From Warburgia ugandensis (lineage: Eukaryota > Streptophyta > Magnoliopsida > Canellales > Canellaceae), in contig CP141126.1 in the NCBI GenBank assembly GCA_035236585.1, positions 65,511,414-65,575,413 on the forward strand: DNA of 64,000 bases, written 5' to 3'. Each line of letters begins with the position of its first letter. The stretch's first letter is position 1. The translations under genes and the position numbers were made by a program. The notes below the pieces were generated by a model. It was given only the letters and a program-made list of their open reading frames with translations, was not told the origin of the DNA and ran no database searches. Positions 1 to 11,882 of this stretch are shown piece by piece.

Positions 1-1240
1 TTATTTGATTTTTCCCACGGATATTATTCACGGCTACATGAAAGTATCTGGTGTTGAGGTCACCCCCCTGTAAGCGAGTGGACCCCTCGCTCCTTGTTCC
101 AGTAAGTTTCTTCGGTTCTGAGAGCATTATTTAGTTGTGCCAGAGTCTCAACTTCCTCCTCCTGGTTGACTGGGTCAGTGGTCTTGATAAATGACCAGCC
201 TTTGTTCGAGTGTTTAAACTTTTTTGTTAATGTAACCAAAAAATATCTTATTTCATAGCTGCAGTTCCTTTCCTAGGAGATGCAGTTTTTGCTTAATAAT
301 CCCTCGGACCCTACAAATTGTATATTCCATACATGCTCCACTATTTCACCAAACTGAGGATTACTTCCCCACATTCTTTCGATCCAAAAGATTCTGCTGA
401 ATCTACTTCTTTGAAAGTCTATGTAAGTAATAGTGGGTTATGATCGGACGCGACCTTTATGAAGGAAAGCGATAGATGCATTTGGGAACGCGTCATCCTA
501 CTCATTATTGATAATTACAGGGTCAAGTTTTTGTAGAACGAGTTTTTCTTTCTCTTTTCCTGATAATTAGTCCATGTGAAAACTGGCCTAATTGATCCTA
601 TTTCCATTAGTTTATGGTTCGTAATGAAATTGCATAGATCCAGATTCTTGGGTGTTTCTTCTCCTAATTTTTCCCTGTATGCACAAGGGAGTTGAAATCT
701 CCCACTATTACCCAGGGTTCCCCTTTTCGCGGTTGGCTACAGAGAGAAACACCTACTTATCCTTCCTTTTTTCATTAGTGAACTCGCATAAAGTAATGTG
801 AGAAAGATAATTTGATTGTTTTTCTCTTTCAGTCTTTATTGATGTAAAGCTTGTCTGTTTTCTGCTGAGTTAGCACCCAAATGTTGTCATCACACCACGT
901 CATTAGTCGCCCACCGGATAACCCTTGTGATGGACCTATAGTTCTCTTATTAAATCTATTTTGGTGGCAATTCAGTAGCTTATTGTACTACTCTTTAGCA
1001 ATTCATGTTTCTATTAGAAACAACAAATTTGGCATACGTGAGCTAAACAAGTTCGAGGCTGCTCGCCAAAACGAGTTTCTACGATCTCCTTGATAGTTTC
1101 ACAAGTTGGCTTTCATGAGTTAACATTGTAGGTTAGGTGGGTTACCTTGTTGAGGTAGTTGCACCAATATGGCTTACCTTTGGAGTTCCATTGCATGCAT
1201 CTCCATCGCTGTTATGTCCTCTTCAGTTACAGATGGTGAG
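1..1240 (-). pseudogene. LINE (L1-type non-LTR retrotransposon) ORF2 fragment
   Basis: Read on the minus strand, this is the endonuclease and linker part of a plant L1-type ORF2. Visible motifs in coding order are GLSGGRLMTW (about 887-935), the endonuclease motif IVGDFN (691-708), the endonuclease motif SDHNPL (432-451), and GDLNTRYFH (38-64), which in plant LINEs lies between the endonuclease and reverse transcriptase. The endonuclease would nick the target DNA to prime reverse transcription. The motifs fall in different frames with stops between them, so this is a decayed copy. The reverse transcriptase would lie beyond the left edge of the window. The right (5') boundary is approximate, because recognisable coding fades near 1200-1240 and no target duplication can be identified with one end missing. 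Confidence 0.82.
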
Positions 1241-2826
1241 AATTGAGTTGCTAGGAGAGAAGCCCAGTATGCAAAATTGTCTGGGTGTATTATCCAAAAA
1301 AAATTACGATCTATAAAAAATCAGAGTTTATCAAAAATACAGAAACTTAAATTTTAGAAACAAAGTAAATTGACAATGAAATCTCTACAGATGGAGTGAA
1401 CTCTAAGAGAGATATATAATGACATTAGGATAGCTAAAATCTAGCAATAGAGATTTAAGTTATGAGAAAAACAAATCTTCACATTGATAATAGCGCCTCT
1501 TTCTAAATTGGTGTCCAAAAACATTGGAATGAGAGACTCACCTAATTGCCATGGCAAGGCAGCCACGTCAGCCAAGAAAAAGGTCTAGATACATTGAATT
1601 ATATGTGGAGACATTTTTAGTTAAAATGAAACATTAAGAAAATCTGGAAAGAAGATGGAATTAGTAAGCGTATTCAGTATATATGATTTACGGGGATCTG
1701 GAAAATTACAATTTAAGAAAATAGAAGGATTGAAATATCTAGGCTAGGAGTAATATAAAAAGAGCATGGAAGGGATGTGTATGTTGAGATGAGGGAACAT
1801 GCTCAAACTATGAAAAAATTTGGATTTTCCGTAGTTATATGTCAAACTTCATACTAGATAGTTCTATTAGCTTGCTGTTCCCTAATATTTTCTCTCTGTT
1901 ACTACTGAATTTGATTGCATAATGGTTGTCCTAATGATTAAATTTGATTGCATAGTATTTATCCTTACAAGCTTCATATCTATAAGGCCTTACTTTTCTT
2001 TAGGTTATACATAGGTGAATATGACAACCAATCAAGTAATTGGAGACTAGAAAGGTTAAAAAGGATATGTAGAAGGACATTGGAAGGGTCCTCATTATGT
2101 GATAAAAGTTTCTATTCTAGAAACTCAATCTTGTTCTAAGGACTGTTGGTGCAGTATCAAGTATCTAACAACTCCACTATCTATTGTTATTTATCTATCA
2201 TTATTCATCGCTATCATAAAGCTTTATCATTATAATTCAAATAGGTTCATTCATGATGGGATTCTCTGGACATGCTTGTAATATACTTCTATTAACAACC
2301 AATCAAGCAAGACCTACATTTCTTATCTTATATTTTAGTTTTCATATATGCTTCTTAGCCTAAGTTGTTACTTGTTTATTCCTTTACATATTCATGAAAG
2401 TACTAATCAGCATTTAAAATATTTTCAAGAAAAGAAACAGCAAAACATTATATGATGTATGCATAAATGATGGATGTATTCTTTATATATTAAGATGTTT
2501 CTTTTCTATATCTAATACTTATGTACATGTCCATGCCCATAACATAAACATATAAAATAATATTTTGTGTAGGTAATATTATTTTCAATATGTGGAGATG
2601 ATCTTAGATTTGTAAAGTAGAAAAACACATTTTTAAAGATAGAAAAAGCAATCTATAGATAACTTAAGAGGTATCTCAGTCAGTAATAAAACTAGAAATA
2701 TATTGTGCTTTATAGTCTATTTTCAATATATTGTTTTAAAAAGTTGTATATTATATTTTATTCCTCTTAATTCCTAATCTCTATCCTTGTGATGTGTTTG
2801 TTTTTAAATGTATTATTTTCACTTGT
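1241..2826. other. AT-rich sequence with no recognisable gene
   Basis: No long reading frame, terminal repeat or RNA gene is recognised here. The short ORFs at 1948-2139 and 2099-2281 have no familiar motif. Its right edge abuts the TNPA-like exon at 2827, so part of it may be intron or upstream sequence of that CACTA gene. Confidence 0.5.
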
Positions 2827-3052
2827 ATGGAAAACATTGAACGTGAAGAAAACTCACAATATGAAGAACAATCTAGCCTAAGTACACCTCTTAAGAGAAA
2901 TAGTAGAAGGCCAACAAAAATGGAGCATATCATTAAGAGAAATTCAAAGGAAATAAAAGAGACTATACAATTCAATAGTAGAGGGCAAGCGACAGGTGGT
3001 AGTGCACATTATTATACTAGTTTCATTTGCTACATTGTAAGAAGCATGGTGT
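2827..3052 (+). pseudogene. CACTA TNPA-like accessory gene (copy 1), piece 1 of 3
   Basis: The sequence from the ATG at 2827 parallels that from the ATG at 16940. Both begin with an acidic, glutamine-rich stretch, then a basic stretch (RNSRRPTKMEHIIKRN here), then a segment ending in YIVRSMV. This is the layout of the second gene of plant CACTA/En-Spm elements, whose product resembles the DNA-binding TNPA group. The reading frame runs directly into the solo LTR at 3053 and similarity resumes at 6090. It is called copy 1 because a second, separate copy sits at 16940-18810. Function is inferred from similarity to that copy and from the CACTA context; the protein itself is broken. Confidence 0.65.
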
Positions 3053-3171
3053 TGTAACATCCTATAAAATAAAATAAAAAAACAAAGAGGGCTTAAACAG
3101 AGGGGGACCATATTTGATACGGGTGCCCCCCTAAGGAAACCCGATGCGGTCGTCGGGTCTGGCTTCCCAAA

Positions 3172-3245
<74 letters not shown>

Positions 3246-6089
3246 GCCGGTAATAGCATGGTCATTGGCGACTGCTTGAAAATCTGGTGAAAGGGGGAGA
3301 AAGAGGGCATTTCCAGGCAGCCGGATTGTAGGGAGCCACCGAAAAATATGACTACTTGGATGGATGATCCAAGCCAATTATTTTATTCTCTACAATCTCA
3401 TAATCGAAATGCTTTAAGAATCACTTTAATTGGCCAAGTAACGAGGGAGAATTGAGCCATTGAAGTTGACGCCAGTAAGTGATAGAAATTTGGCGACCGG
3501 CAAATGTTTTTCAAGTTTTCTGGCATCAAACGAAGTCAGATTGCCATCAAACTTCAATGGATAATTGGTGAGAGCCTAATCTACAATACCCATATTTTTT
3601 TATTTGAGATCCATTGAGAAATGGGTAGCGCAACAACGACCGAAATCTAGTCACCATTTATGGCGATGGTGACATTTTTCGGGGAACCTCTAGAAATGTG
3701 AAAAAATAGAAATTTTTGTGATTAGGATAAATAAAACCTAATCTTCTCATTCGTGGAGACGGATCATCAATTAGGAATCAATTAAGCCTTGAAATTCTAA
3801 ACGAAAACTTGATGGTGCATGAGGAAAAACTGAGATCTCTGCATCTGACCACTAAAAATACAATCATAAGGTAGATCTGTGCAAAATGTGACTCTAATTA
3901 CCCATCAATAATGAATTGTGACAAGAAAGATAGACCAATTCTGAACTATTTGATGGAAGATCCGATCTGATAGTCCAAAACTCGATCAGTGATGATCGAT
4001 AGTTAGGAAAGGCGATTAGACCATGAATTATGGTTAAAAACATTGGAATTGTTGAATAACTTACCTTAAATGTTAGAAATTAAAACTTCTAAAGGTACGT
4101 GCTTAATCTAGACAATCGATATGATCATGTGCCTTAGGATTGGCTAATCAGAGAGTGATCTAACCATCAGATCGATGTGTAATCCTGAACATACATTGAG
4201 ATTATTAAATAAACATGGAAATTGGGTTAATTATGATGAAGATGATCTAAATTAATGATCTAATATCAGATCTGAGTAGTAAAGAGCGATTCAATGGTTG
4301 GATCGTCTCCAAACTTTATAAGATGAAAGGGATTGACCCTTTAATGATTAAAAGACATTAGTTGAATGAATCATGACATAGATTGATGGTCAAAGAAGAC
4401 AGATAACAGTCTAGGTGATAGAAAGACCAACATTTAGTTTAAGATTACCCTAATTGAGGGTTAATCAAATGACCTAGGTCGTTAATCTTGGATTAACTAC
4501 TAGATCAAGGGAATTGTCACTTGGATTTGTTTATTTTGATATGTGAAAATACCAAGTGATGGATGACTTATGATGTGACAAGTACATCAGAGCATATGGT
4601 GTGACATTGCTTACGCGCCTAATTGAAGTATCGCGTTTGTCAAGGTAGGTGATTACATACGAGATTTTTCCTTGATTTCATGATCATGACTTCTCACTTG
4701 AAATTCTTGAGGCATGTGTTTTACACCCTATCGTGTTTATTACTTCACCTTTGATAGTATGACATTGATTATATGATTATCCGTGTTTTTACATGTGATA
4801 ATTTATACTTTATCATGTATTTTGATTCAACCTATTGAGATTATTTCACTTGGGAGTTTCCCATGATTTATAGCATGTTTTGCTACTTTATAACGGGTGC
4901 CTCTACTCGATGAGTATTATACTAGGAGGGTTGTAGGGTTGGCCACCTTCCCTCTAACTTTGTGATGATGATTATTAGACATTGCCCTTGAGTGGTACAG
5001 GGCCAGGTATGTAAGTGGTGGTATCATGGGTAGTCCCCCCTATGGGTCCGTTTCCCCCATAGGAATGGAGAAAGTCTCCTGTTTAGGTGTCGATAGGGAG
5101 CGGTAGGGGTTTAGATCCTAGTGTGGTTGCCACTATAGCATAGTAGCCCATACTCTTATTCTGTATGCTCATGTGATATTTATATGCGGGGTGAACCGGG
5201 GTAAGCTGGGCCTAGGCCGTGAATGACTCTGGAGGTTGATGCAGACTGCACAGGAGGGACACAGGGAATTGGTATGAGTACTCATTACCAGTGATTGAGT
5301 GTTGTGAAACACTCTTAGGGCTTGTTTTTGTACGGTGCCCTATTTTATCATGACATGCATTATATTTCGATGTGGACACAGATTCTTATTGCTTTTGATG
5401 GATGCTCATCCATGTTTTGATCATGGCTTGCATGCCATGATGTTTTTCTTTGATATTAAATTGCCTCAGATGAAAAGCATGTTTTGATCCTGATTGTTTC
5501 ATTCAAATTATGAGATTCATGAGTTTTACTGATTTCATTTGCCATATAGATTATTTACTCTATTGATACTCAACATGATATTGGTACTCTTTGCAAAGTG
5601 TTTATTGCATGTTTTATTTCTCATAATCACCTACATAAGCATAGCTTGCTGAGGCATTGCTTTGTTTGCAATGCCTCAGACATAGAGAGTTGCAATAGGT
5701 TGACGCGCTGATAGAGCAGGCAAAGGTGATGACAATTTCCAATGAAGTGTTGATGACATTTATGAGATGACAAGGTTTGTTTAGGACCTCACTTTTTTTT
5801 ATTGTTTATGGAATGTATGTTATTATAATTGCAATGTGACCTAGATGTGAGGATATGAATTCCTATTGGATGTGATGGTTGTATAGAGGGACCCTGGGTA
5901 TTTTGTTATAATTTGATTTTCTTATCCAATGTTGGAGTGTACATTTTTATTAAAAGTAGTATTTGATTTGGATGGATGGGTGTGGAGACTGAGCCTCCCG
6001 TGTGTCAATGTCTTATATTGTGTTATCATGTGATCCCGAATGTTTTTATAAATTGTCATTTTATTGTTGGTAAAACCCGATGCGTCACA
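3053..6089 (+). mobile_element. Solo LTR 1 of a chromovirus-like Ty3/gypsy element (3037 bp)
   Basis: The segment begins TGTAACATCC and ends CGATGCGTCACA, the TG..CA ends of an LTR. It is flanked by a perfect 5 bp duplication, GGTGT, at 3048-3052 and 6090-6094. The flanking TNPA-like coding sequence is continuous once the segment is removed, as comparison with 17146-17230 shows. Its 3' end resembles the chromovirus LTR ends elsewhere in the window (AAAACCCG...GTCACA). The motif around 5631-5690 (CATAAGCATAGCTTGCTGAGG) recurs in the LTRs at 43089, 45857 and 60115. No gag, pol or second LTR is present, so it is a solo LTR, probably formed by recombination between the two LTRs of a full element. 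Confidence 0.88.
3174..3243. repeat. (GA)n microsatellite near the start of solo LTR 1
   Basis: An uninterrupted AG dinucleotide run of about 70 bp lies roughly 120 bp inside the LTR. The apparent minus-strand serine/leucine ORF across it (3093-3377) is an artefact of the repeat. Confidence 0.97.
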
Positions 6090-6594
6090 GGTGTCAATCT
6101 CAATTAATGATTGGAGACATGTGTCACTATCAATCAAAGATGCAATATAGGAGATAGTGAAGGTATGTAAATTCTTCTTACATATAACATACTATGTACC
6201 TTATCTTGTTTCTTTTTTTCTTTTTTTCAAATAGAGTAATGTGTTTGCTTTTACTTTATAGGCTGCCTTTGACACTATTGATGAGTGCAAGAAGAATGCT
6301 TTGCAAGGAGCTAGTGAACAATGGATAAAGTGAAAGAGTGAACTTGCAGAGAGTTATATACTTCTAAATGTCATTGATCCATCGAGGCTCCACAATTTCA
6401 CTGAGTTGCATTCCAGCATCACTGATCAGGATGTGTGGAATCAATTTGTATAAACCCACTTGTTTTTCTATTTTGAGCCAACAACTAGCTAAGGTTTGAT
6501 TCCTTTAATTAAGAAAGTCAATTGGGCTTAATCATGTTCTATTTATGTGTGGGCAAAGTGTATGTAGGGTCAAATGGTACATGTGACTAATCAT
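6090..6594 (+). pseudogene. CACTA TNPA-like accessory gene (copy 1), piece 2 of 3
   Basis: This resumes the gene broken at 3052. The segment at 6102-6165 (ATTAATGATTGGAGACATG...) matches 17164-17225 of the second copy, and the next exon at 6263-6450 matches 17530-17750, including the DVWNQFV/NMWNAFV segment. A likely intron with T-rich acceptor lies at about 6170-6262. The gene is cut at 6594 by the CACTA element starting at 6595 and continues at 21412. A stop (TGA) sits in the second exon around 6330, so the copy was already decaying or has decayed since. Confidence 0.62.
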
Positions 6595-7180
6595 CACTAC
6601 TAAAATTGATGCTTTTAAAGTTGGAATAAAGAAATCAATTTTTTTACCACTAACTTCATAAAGTGTTTCCAAGTCATTAATTAAAAAATGACTTTAAAAA
6701 CCACACTTAAGAAGTTGGTTTGTGAAAGAACAACTTCTTTAGTCTGGCATGGAAAACTTTTTTTCACTGAAAGCTTTTTCAAAGTTGGTTTTTGGAAAAC
6801 GATTTCAAAAGCATGGATGTCTAAAGTTGTTTTCAAGAAACGACTTTAAAAACATGACTATAGAAGTCATGTTCCAGAAAATGACTTTAAAATTATAGAC
6901 TTTTAAAGTCATTTTATAGAAATAACTTTAAAGTCCATGTTTTTAAATTCATTTCCAAAAACAACTTCAAAATCCCCTAATTTACTTTAGTAGATAGAAC
7001 TTTTTTTTTGTTGGAAAAGATTTTAGAATTTGTTTCTAAGAAAAAAAAAGAAAAAGAAAAGAACTTTGAAAGTGACTTGTTTTGAAGTTGTTTTGTGGAA
7101 ACAAATTTAAAAGTGTGTACTATTGTTGTTTTCTAAAACCGACTTTAAAAGGAGTACTCTATTATAAGAATTTTGACATT
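6595..7180. repeat. Left terminal inverted repeat and subterminal hairpin array of CACTA-A
   Basis: After the terminal CACTACTA, motifs of the type CTTTTAAAGTCGTTTT and its complement AAAACGACTTTAAAAG alternate about every 30-45 bp. Adjacent opposite copies form short imperfect hairpins. In En/Spm, subterminal motifs in both orientations bind the TNPA protein and are needed for excision. The same role is inferred here from position and layout only. Confidence 0.8.
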
Positions 7181-7351
7181 GTCTTTCAGTTTTCTAGTTC
7201 TGAATGTCTTCATCTATACACAAATTGAATCTTATATAGGTTGATTTCATTGTGATTATCTTCCACCAAATCAATTATGAATTGGAATTATGTATAGATA
7301 TTCCCAATCGATATCAATTTGAGTATTAGTTAGTATCTCCTTATTTGTCTC

Positions 7352-7378
7352 ATATATATGTGTGTGTGTGTGTGTGTA
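7352..7378. repeat. (TG)n microsatellite
   Basis: A short TA/TG alternating run lies between the subterminal array and the tnp2 gene. A similar GT run occurs at 10571-10592. Confidence 0.9.
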
Positions 7379-7624
7379 TGTTTAATATATTTTATATGCA
7401 TGGTTATTGTTAGGCACTTTCCTTTTTTAATTTTTTTTTTAATGTATCTATCATGTTTTGCATCTTTCATCATTGTTAATCGGAAATGTTCAAATGTGTG
7501 AATGTAATTTAGTTTTTTCAAATACTTATAATTCTTGTATACCTATTGTTTAGTAAATTAACTAATTGATCTTTCCATGTTTAACAAGTCTTCACACACA
7601 TATTAACTTCAATTTATTAAAAAA

Positions 7625-10600
7625 ATGGACAAATAAGCTTGGATGATTGCAACAAGAACATCAAAAAAATATGGTGAGGGAACAAAAAAGTTTACAAAGT
7701 TCACACTTAGGGCAGTTGGTAATTGCAATTGCATGTGTTGTCTATGCTCAAAATGTGGAAGCTTGAAAAATGTAAGTGTAGGGTTGTTGAGAGAATACAT
7801 TTGCTTCAATGAAATAGATAAAAGCTATCACTCATGGATTTGGCAGGGAGAAGAGCTTCCACATGGGCAACCCTTGACAATGGAAGGAAGATTTTAAGAC
7901 ACTATAAGAAGTATTGTATACAGTACAAATGCACTGATGCTTCAATATGCATATGATGACTTCTAGGACAACCATGAACTATTTCAGACTACATTAGAAG
8001 AAGTTGATGAGCTGTTGTACCCTGAGTGTAAAGATTATACTAAGTTGTCTATAGTGGTAGAACTTTACAATGTGAAATCAAATTTTGGTTTTTCAGCTCA
8101 AGGTTTTTCAGAAGTCTTAAAAGTAATGGGTAAGATGCTACTAAAGGATAATAAATTGGTGAGGTCCACATGGGAGGCAAAGAAAACCCTAGCTTCACTA
8201 TGGTTAATTTACGAGAAGATACATGCATGCCCCAATGACTGTATCTTATACAAGAAGAAACATAAGGATAAAACTATATGCCTAACTTGTAAGCAGTTAA
8301 GATGGAAGATAAAGAAGAATTCAACTAAAATGGTGGTAAACATTCTTGCAAAGGTCCTATGATATTTTCCCCCTATTCCAAGGTTCAAAAGAATGTTCCA
8401 TATTACAAAAACATTGAAGAATTTAGTATGGTATGCCAAGGAGAGAGTAGCTAATAGCATTTCACACCATCCAGATGATAGCCCAACATGAAAGCTCGTA
8501 AACTTCATATCCTAACTTTGGACAAGAACCTACAAACCTAGAACTTGCATTATCTACAGATGGGATTAATCCTCATGGTTTTATGAGTAGCAGGCATAGT
8601 TGTTAACCCATTATATTAGTTTATTACAACCTCTTACAATTTCTATACATGAAGAAGTTCATGATGTTAACTATTTTGATATTAGGTCCAAAGTGAATGA
8701 CATTGACATGTACTTAGCTCCCTTGATCAATGATCTTGAGACATTATGGGACATAGAATTAAAGCTTATGGTGCATATAAGAAAGAGTTATTCACCCTAA
8801 AGGATATATTGTTGTGGACAATAAGTAACTTCCCTGTGTATGATAATTTGCCTGGATGCACTGTGAAGGGATACAATGCTTATCCTATTTGTAGTGACCA
8901 AACATGTGCTATACGATTTAAACATGGTAGGAAAATGGCATTCCTTGGCTATAGAAGATGGTTGCACAGAGACCATCCATACCATTTTAAGAAGGGGAAT
9001 TTTAGATAGTGTAGAGACAAGAGCACCTCCAAAGATGTTGATAGGATGACAAGTATAGGAACAGGTTAAAGACCTTAATGTCTTGTGGGAAAAGAAGATC
9101 AAAGCAAGTAAATTTGTAGTTGAAAGTAACTCTAGAAGTTGTTGGAAGAAGTCAATATTCTTTCAGCTTGCGTACTAGAAATCATTGCATTTGTGCCATG
9201 TGTTTGATGTCATGTATAGCAAAACTTGACTGATACCTTGCTTAACATCCTAGGAAAAACAAAGGATGGACTTGTAGCTCAAATGAATCTTATGAAGATG
9301 GGTTTGAAGAGAAGGTTGCATCTATAAGATAGGGGCAGTCGAAGAACATACCTGCCTAAAGCAAATTATATGCTAGACAAAGAGGAGAGATGAATAGTGT
9401 GTAAAACCTTGTCTGAGCTTAAAGTCCTAAATGACTACTCTTGAAACTTTAGAAATGTTGTCTTCATAGAAAAGCTGAAAGTGTTAGGGATGAAGTCCCA
9501 CAAATGCCATGCATTGATGCAACAACTTCTACCTATAGCAATACGCTCAGTGTTGCTAAATAAAGTTAGAGGATCTATTATAAAATTCTGCTACTTCTTC
9601 AATGCTTTGTCAAGAAGCGGTGGATGTTTCAAAATTAAGAGAAATTTAAGAACATATAGTGACAACTCTATGTGGAGCTTAGGACAATCTTCCCTCCATA
9701 CTTCTTTGACATCATGGTACACTTAATAGTACACCTTATTGATGAGGTTAAACTCTATTGGTCTGTATACTTGCGAAGGATGTACCCATTTGAGAGGTAC
9801 ATGAAAATTTTAAAATGGTATGTATGAAATCACAACTGACCATAGGGGTGTATAGCTGAATGTTATATTGCAAAGGAAGCAGTGGAGTTTTGCATAGAGT
9901 ACATATCAAGACTGATTGTGGTTGGAATCCAAGAAAGAAACAATCAGTTGGATTTCATGATCCCAAGGTTCCATGCATTGATGCAACAACTCCTTCATGT
10001 AGCAATATGTTTAATGTTACTAGATAAAGTTAGAAGATCTATTATCAAAATTTTCTACTTCTTTATTGCTTTATATAAGAAGGTTGGGGATGTTTCAAAA
10101 TTATAAGAATTTTAAAAATATTTAGTGACAACTTTATGTAGAGCTTGAGACAATCTTCCCACTATGCTCCTTTGACATCATGTTACACTTAATGGTGGAC
10201 CTCATTGATGATGTTAGACTCTATGATTTGGTATACTTGTGATGGATGTACCCTTTTGAGAGGTACATGAAAATTTTAAAAGGCTATGTACGAAATCACA
10301 AGCTACTAGAGGGGTGTATAACTAAGCATTATATTGCAGAGGAAGCAGTGGAGTTGGAATCCTAAGAAAGAAATAATTAGTTAGATTTCATGATCCTAAG
10401 GTTGGCGAACCTCTATCAAGTGGTCATGTATCGACTATAGACTACAAAGAATAGGACCAGACATACCTTTATGTGTTGTAAAATATTGATGAAGTCTAAC
10501 AATACATTGAGTAAGTTGATCGTGACTTTGTAAAAATTAATTATTAATTTTTTTTTTATCTCTCAATTAATTTGGGTGTGTGTGTGTGTGTGTAATGAGC

Positions 10601-11420
10601 ACATGGGCATTCTCAAAGTAAAGAATCCAAGTTATGTAAAGAAACAAGAGTGGTTATTTGAGCATTGTCAAACTTTTAATACTTGGATCTGTTAAAAGGT
10701 AAAATAAATGAATTCATACTTTTATAAATTGCATTATGTATATGTAATCCTACTTGCAACAATCATATCCTACTTAATATGTGTAGGTTCAAGATTAGCG
10801 ATATGTTCCAGGCAACAGTATATTGGAATTCTTAGGCTGGATGGCAATGGAACCATGACCAAAAGTAATAAAATATGCTAGATATGCCATCAATAGTTAT
10901 CACTTTTACATAAAAGACGTAATAACTCAAGAGTGCAAATAGAATTACAGAGTCAACTTAATTTCCAATGCTACATTCTTTTCCAGTTAAAAGGATAACA
11001 AGCCAATAGTGGCGAATGATACTTATTATGGGGTTATAAGAGAGATATGGGCCTCGGATTATACTTATAGAATTGTGGTTGTATGTAAGTGCAATTGGGT
11101 GAAACACAATAAAGACAACATCAAAACCAATGCCCTTGGATTGACATTGGTTGACCTCAGCAAGACTAGCTATAAAGATTATCAGTTTATTTTGGCATCT
11201 CAAGCAAAACATGTATTTTATGTGCAAGATGGACGTGATAAGAGATGGTTAACTACTTTATCATCCTGTTATAGGATTTTTATAATGAAGACAACCTAGA
11301 CGATACTACAATAGATTACCCTCGTATTACCAAAACAATTCCATCAGTTGAAGTACTTAGTTAGAATGAGGATTATGTATGTGATAATGGTGAGGAGGGT
11401 GCTTGGGTTGAAAACAATAT
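7625..11420 (+). pseudogene. CACTA tnp2 transposase pseudogene (copy in CACTA-A)
   Basis: The protein family cuts and rejoins CACTA element ends in the nucleus. Starting at the ATG at 7625, the order of domains is: a transposase-associated N-terminal domain (7625-7895, with the cysteine-rich CMCCLCSKCG and SYHSWIWQGEELPHG); the tnp2 core (about 8015-9260, with CPNDCILYKKKHKDKTICLTC, SRHSC-like remnants, APLINDLETLW, GCTVKGYNAYPICSDQTC and KHGRKMAFLGYRRWLHRDHP); a DUF4218 region (9481-10380, duplicated); and a DUF4216 region (11009-11260, with NDTYYGVIREIW, GLTLVDLSK and FILASQAKHVFYVQD). The stop directly after the initial MDK codons and many later stops and frameshifts make it non-functional. 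The best comparison is the sister copy at 27789-33786. Confidence 0.85.
9508..10435. repeat. Tandem duplication (2 x 464 bp) of the DUF4218 region
   Basis: The phrase CATGCATTGATGCAACAACT occurs at 9508 and again at 9972, an offset of 464 bp. Similarity continues through the DUF4218 coding stretch (QQLL...A, FERYMKIL, EAVEF) in both units. The sister transposase at 32290-32760 has only one copy. The offset is not a multiple of three, so the duplication itself breaks the reading frame. Confidence 0.85.
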
Positions 11421-11747
11421 ATGAGAGGGATATATAGATTGTATTAGTGAGATAAAATAATTCCAAATTAGCTCTTTTAACATGTACTATATGGATTGTA
11501 TTAGTGATTGAGGAGTTATTTGAAAAATAACTTCTTTTGTATATGCTTTTATTTATTATGGATATGTGATTCAACACCAATTTAAATGAAACATTATCTA
11601 TGCAGCATAGTAAAATAGGCTTCTAAAGTTGTTTTATGAAAATGACTTTAGAAGTCCAACTTTTAAATTCATTTTCTAAAAATGACTTCAAAAGTTGGGC
11701 TTTTGAAGTCGTTTTTCTCAAAACAACTTTAAAAGTCCATTTTCCTT

Positions 11748-11754
11748 TATAAAA
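11748..11754 (+). promoter_or_regulatory. TATA box of the miniature CACTA leader exon
   Basis: TATAAAA lies directly after the subterminal array and upstream of the leader exon. The same arrangement is seen at 26837 (plus) and 25964 (minus), so the position is conserved between three copies. Confidence 0.55.
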
Positions 11755-11834
11755 GGGGCAAAGTCATTTCATTTTTTCCTATATCCCTTGTCCATGTTCT
11801 TCATCTTACGAGAGGCATGACGACCTCATTTGGT

Positions 11835-11837
<3 letters not shown>

Positions 11838-11874
<37 letters not shown>
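11838..11874. repeat. (CT)n microsatellite
   Basis: A CT run in the leader exon region of the miniature CACTA unit, passing into TGTGTG. The serine/leucine ORF across it is low-complexity. Confidence 0.95.
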
Positions 11875-11882
<8 letters not shown>

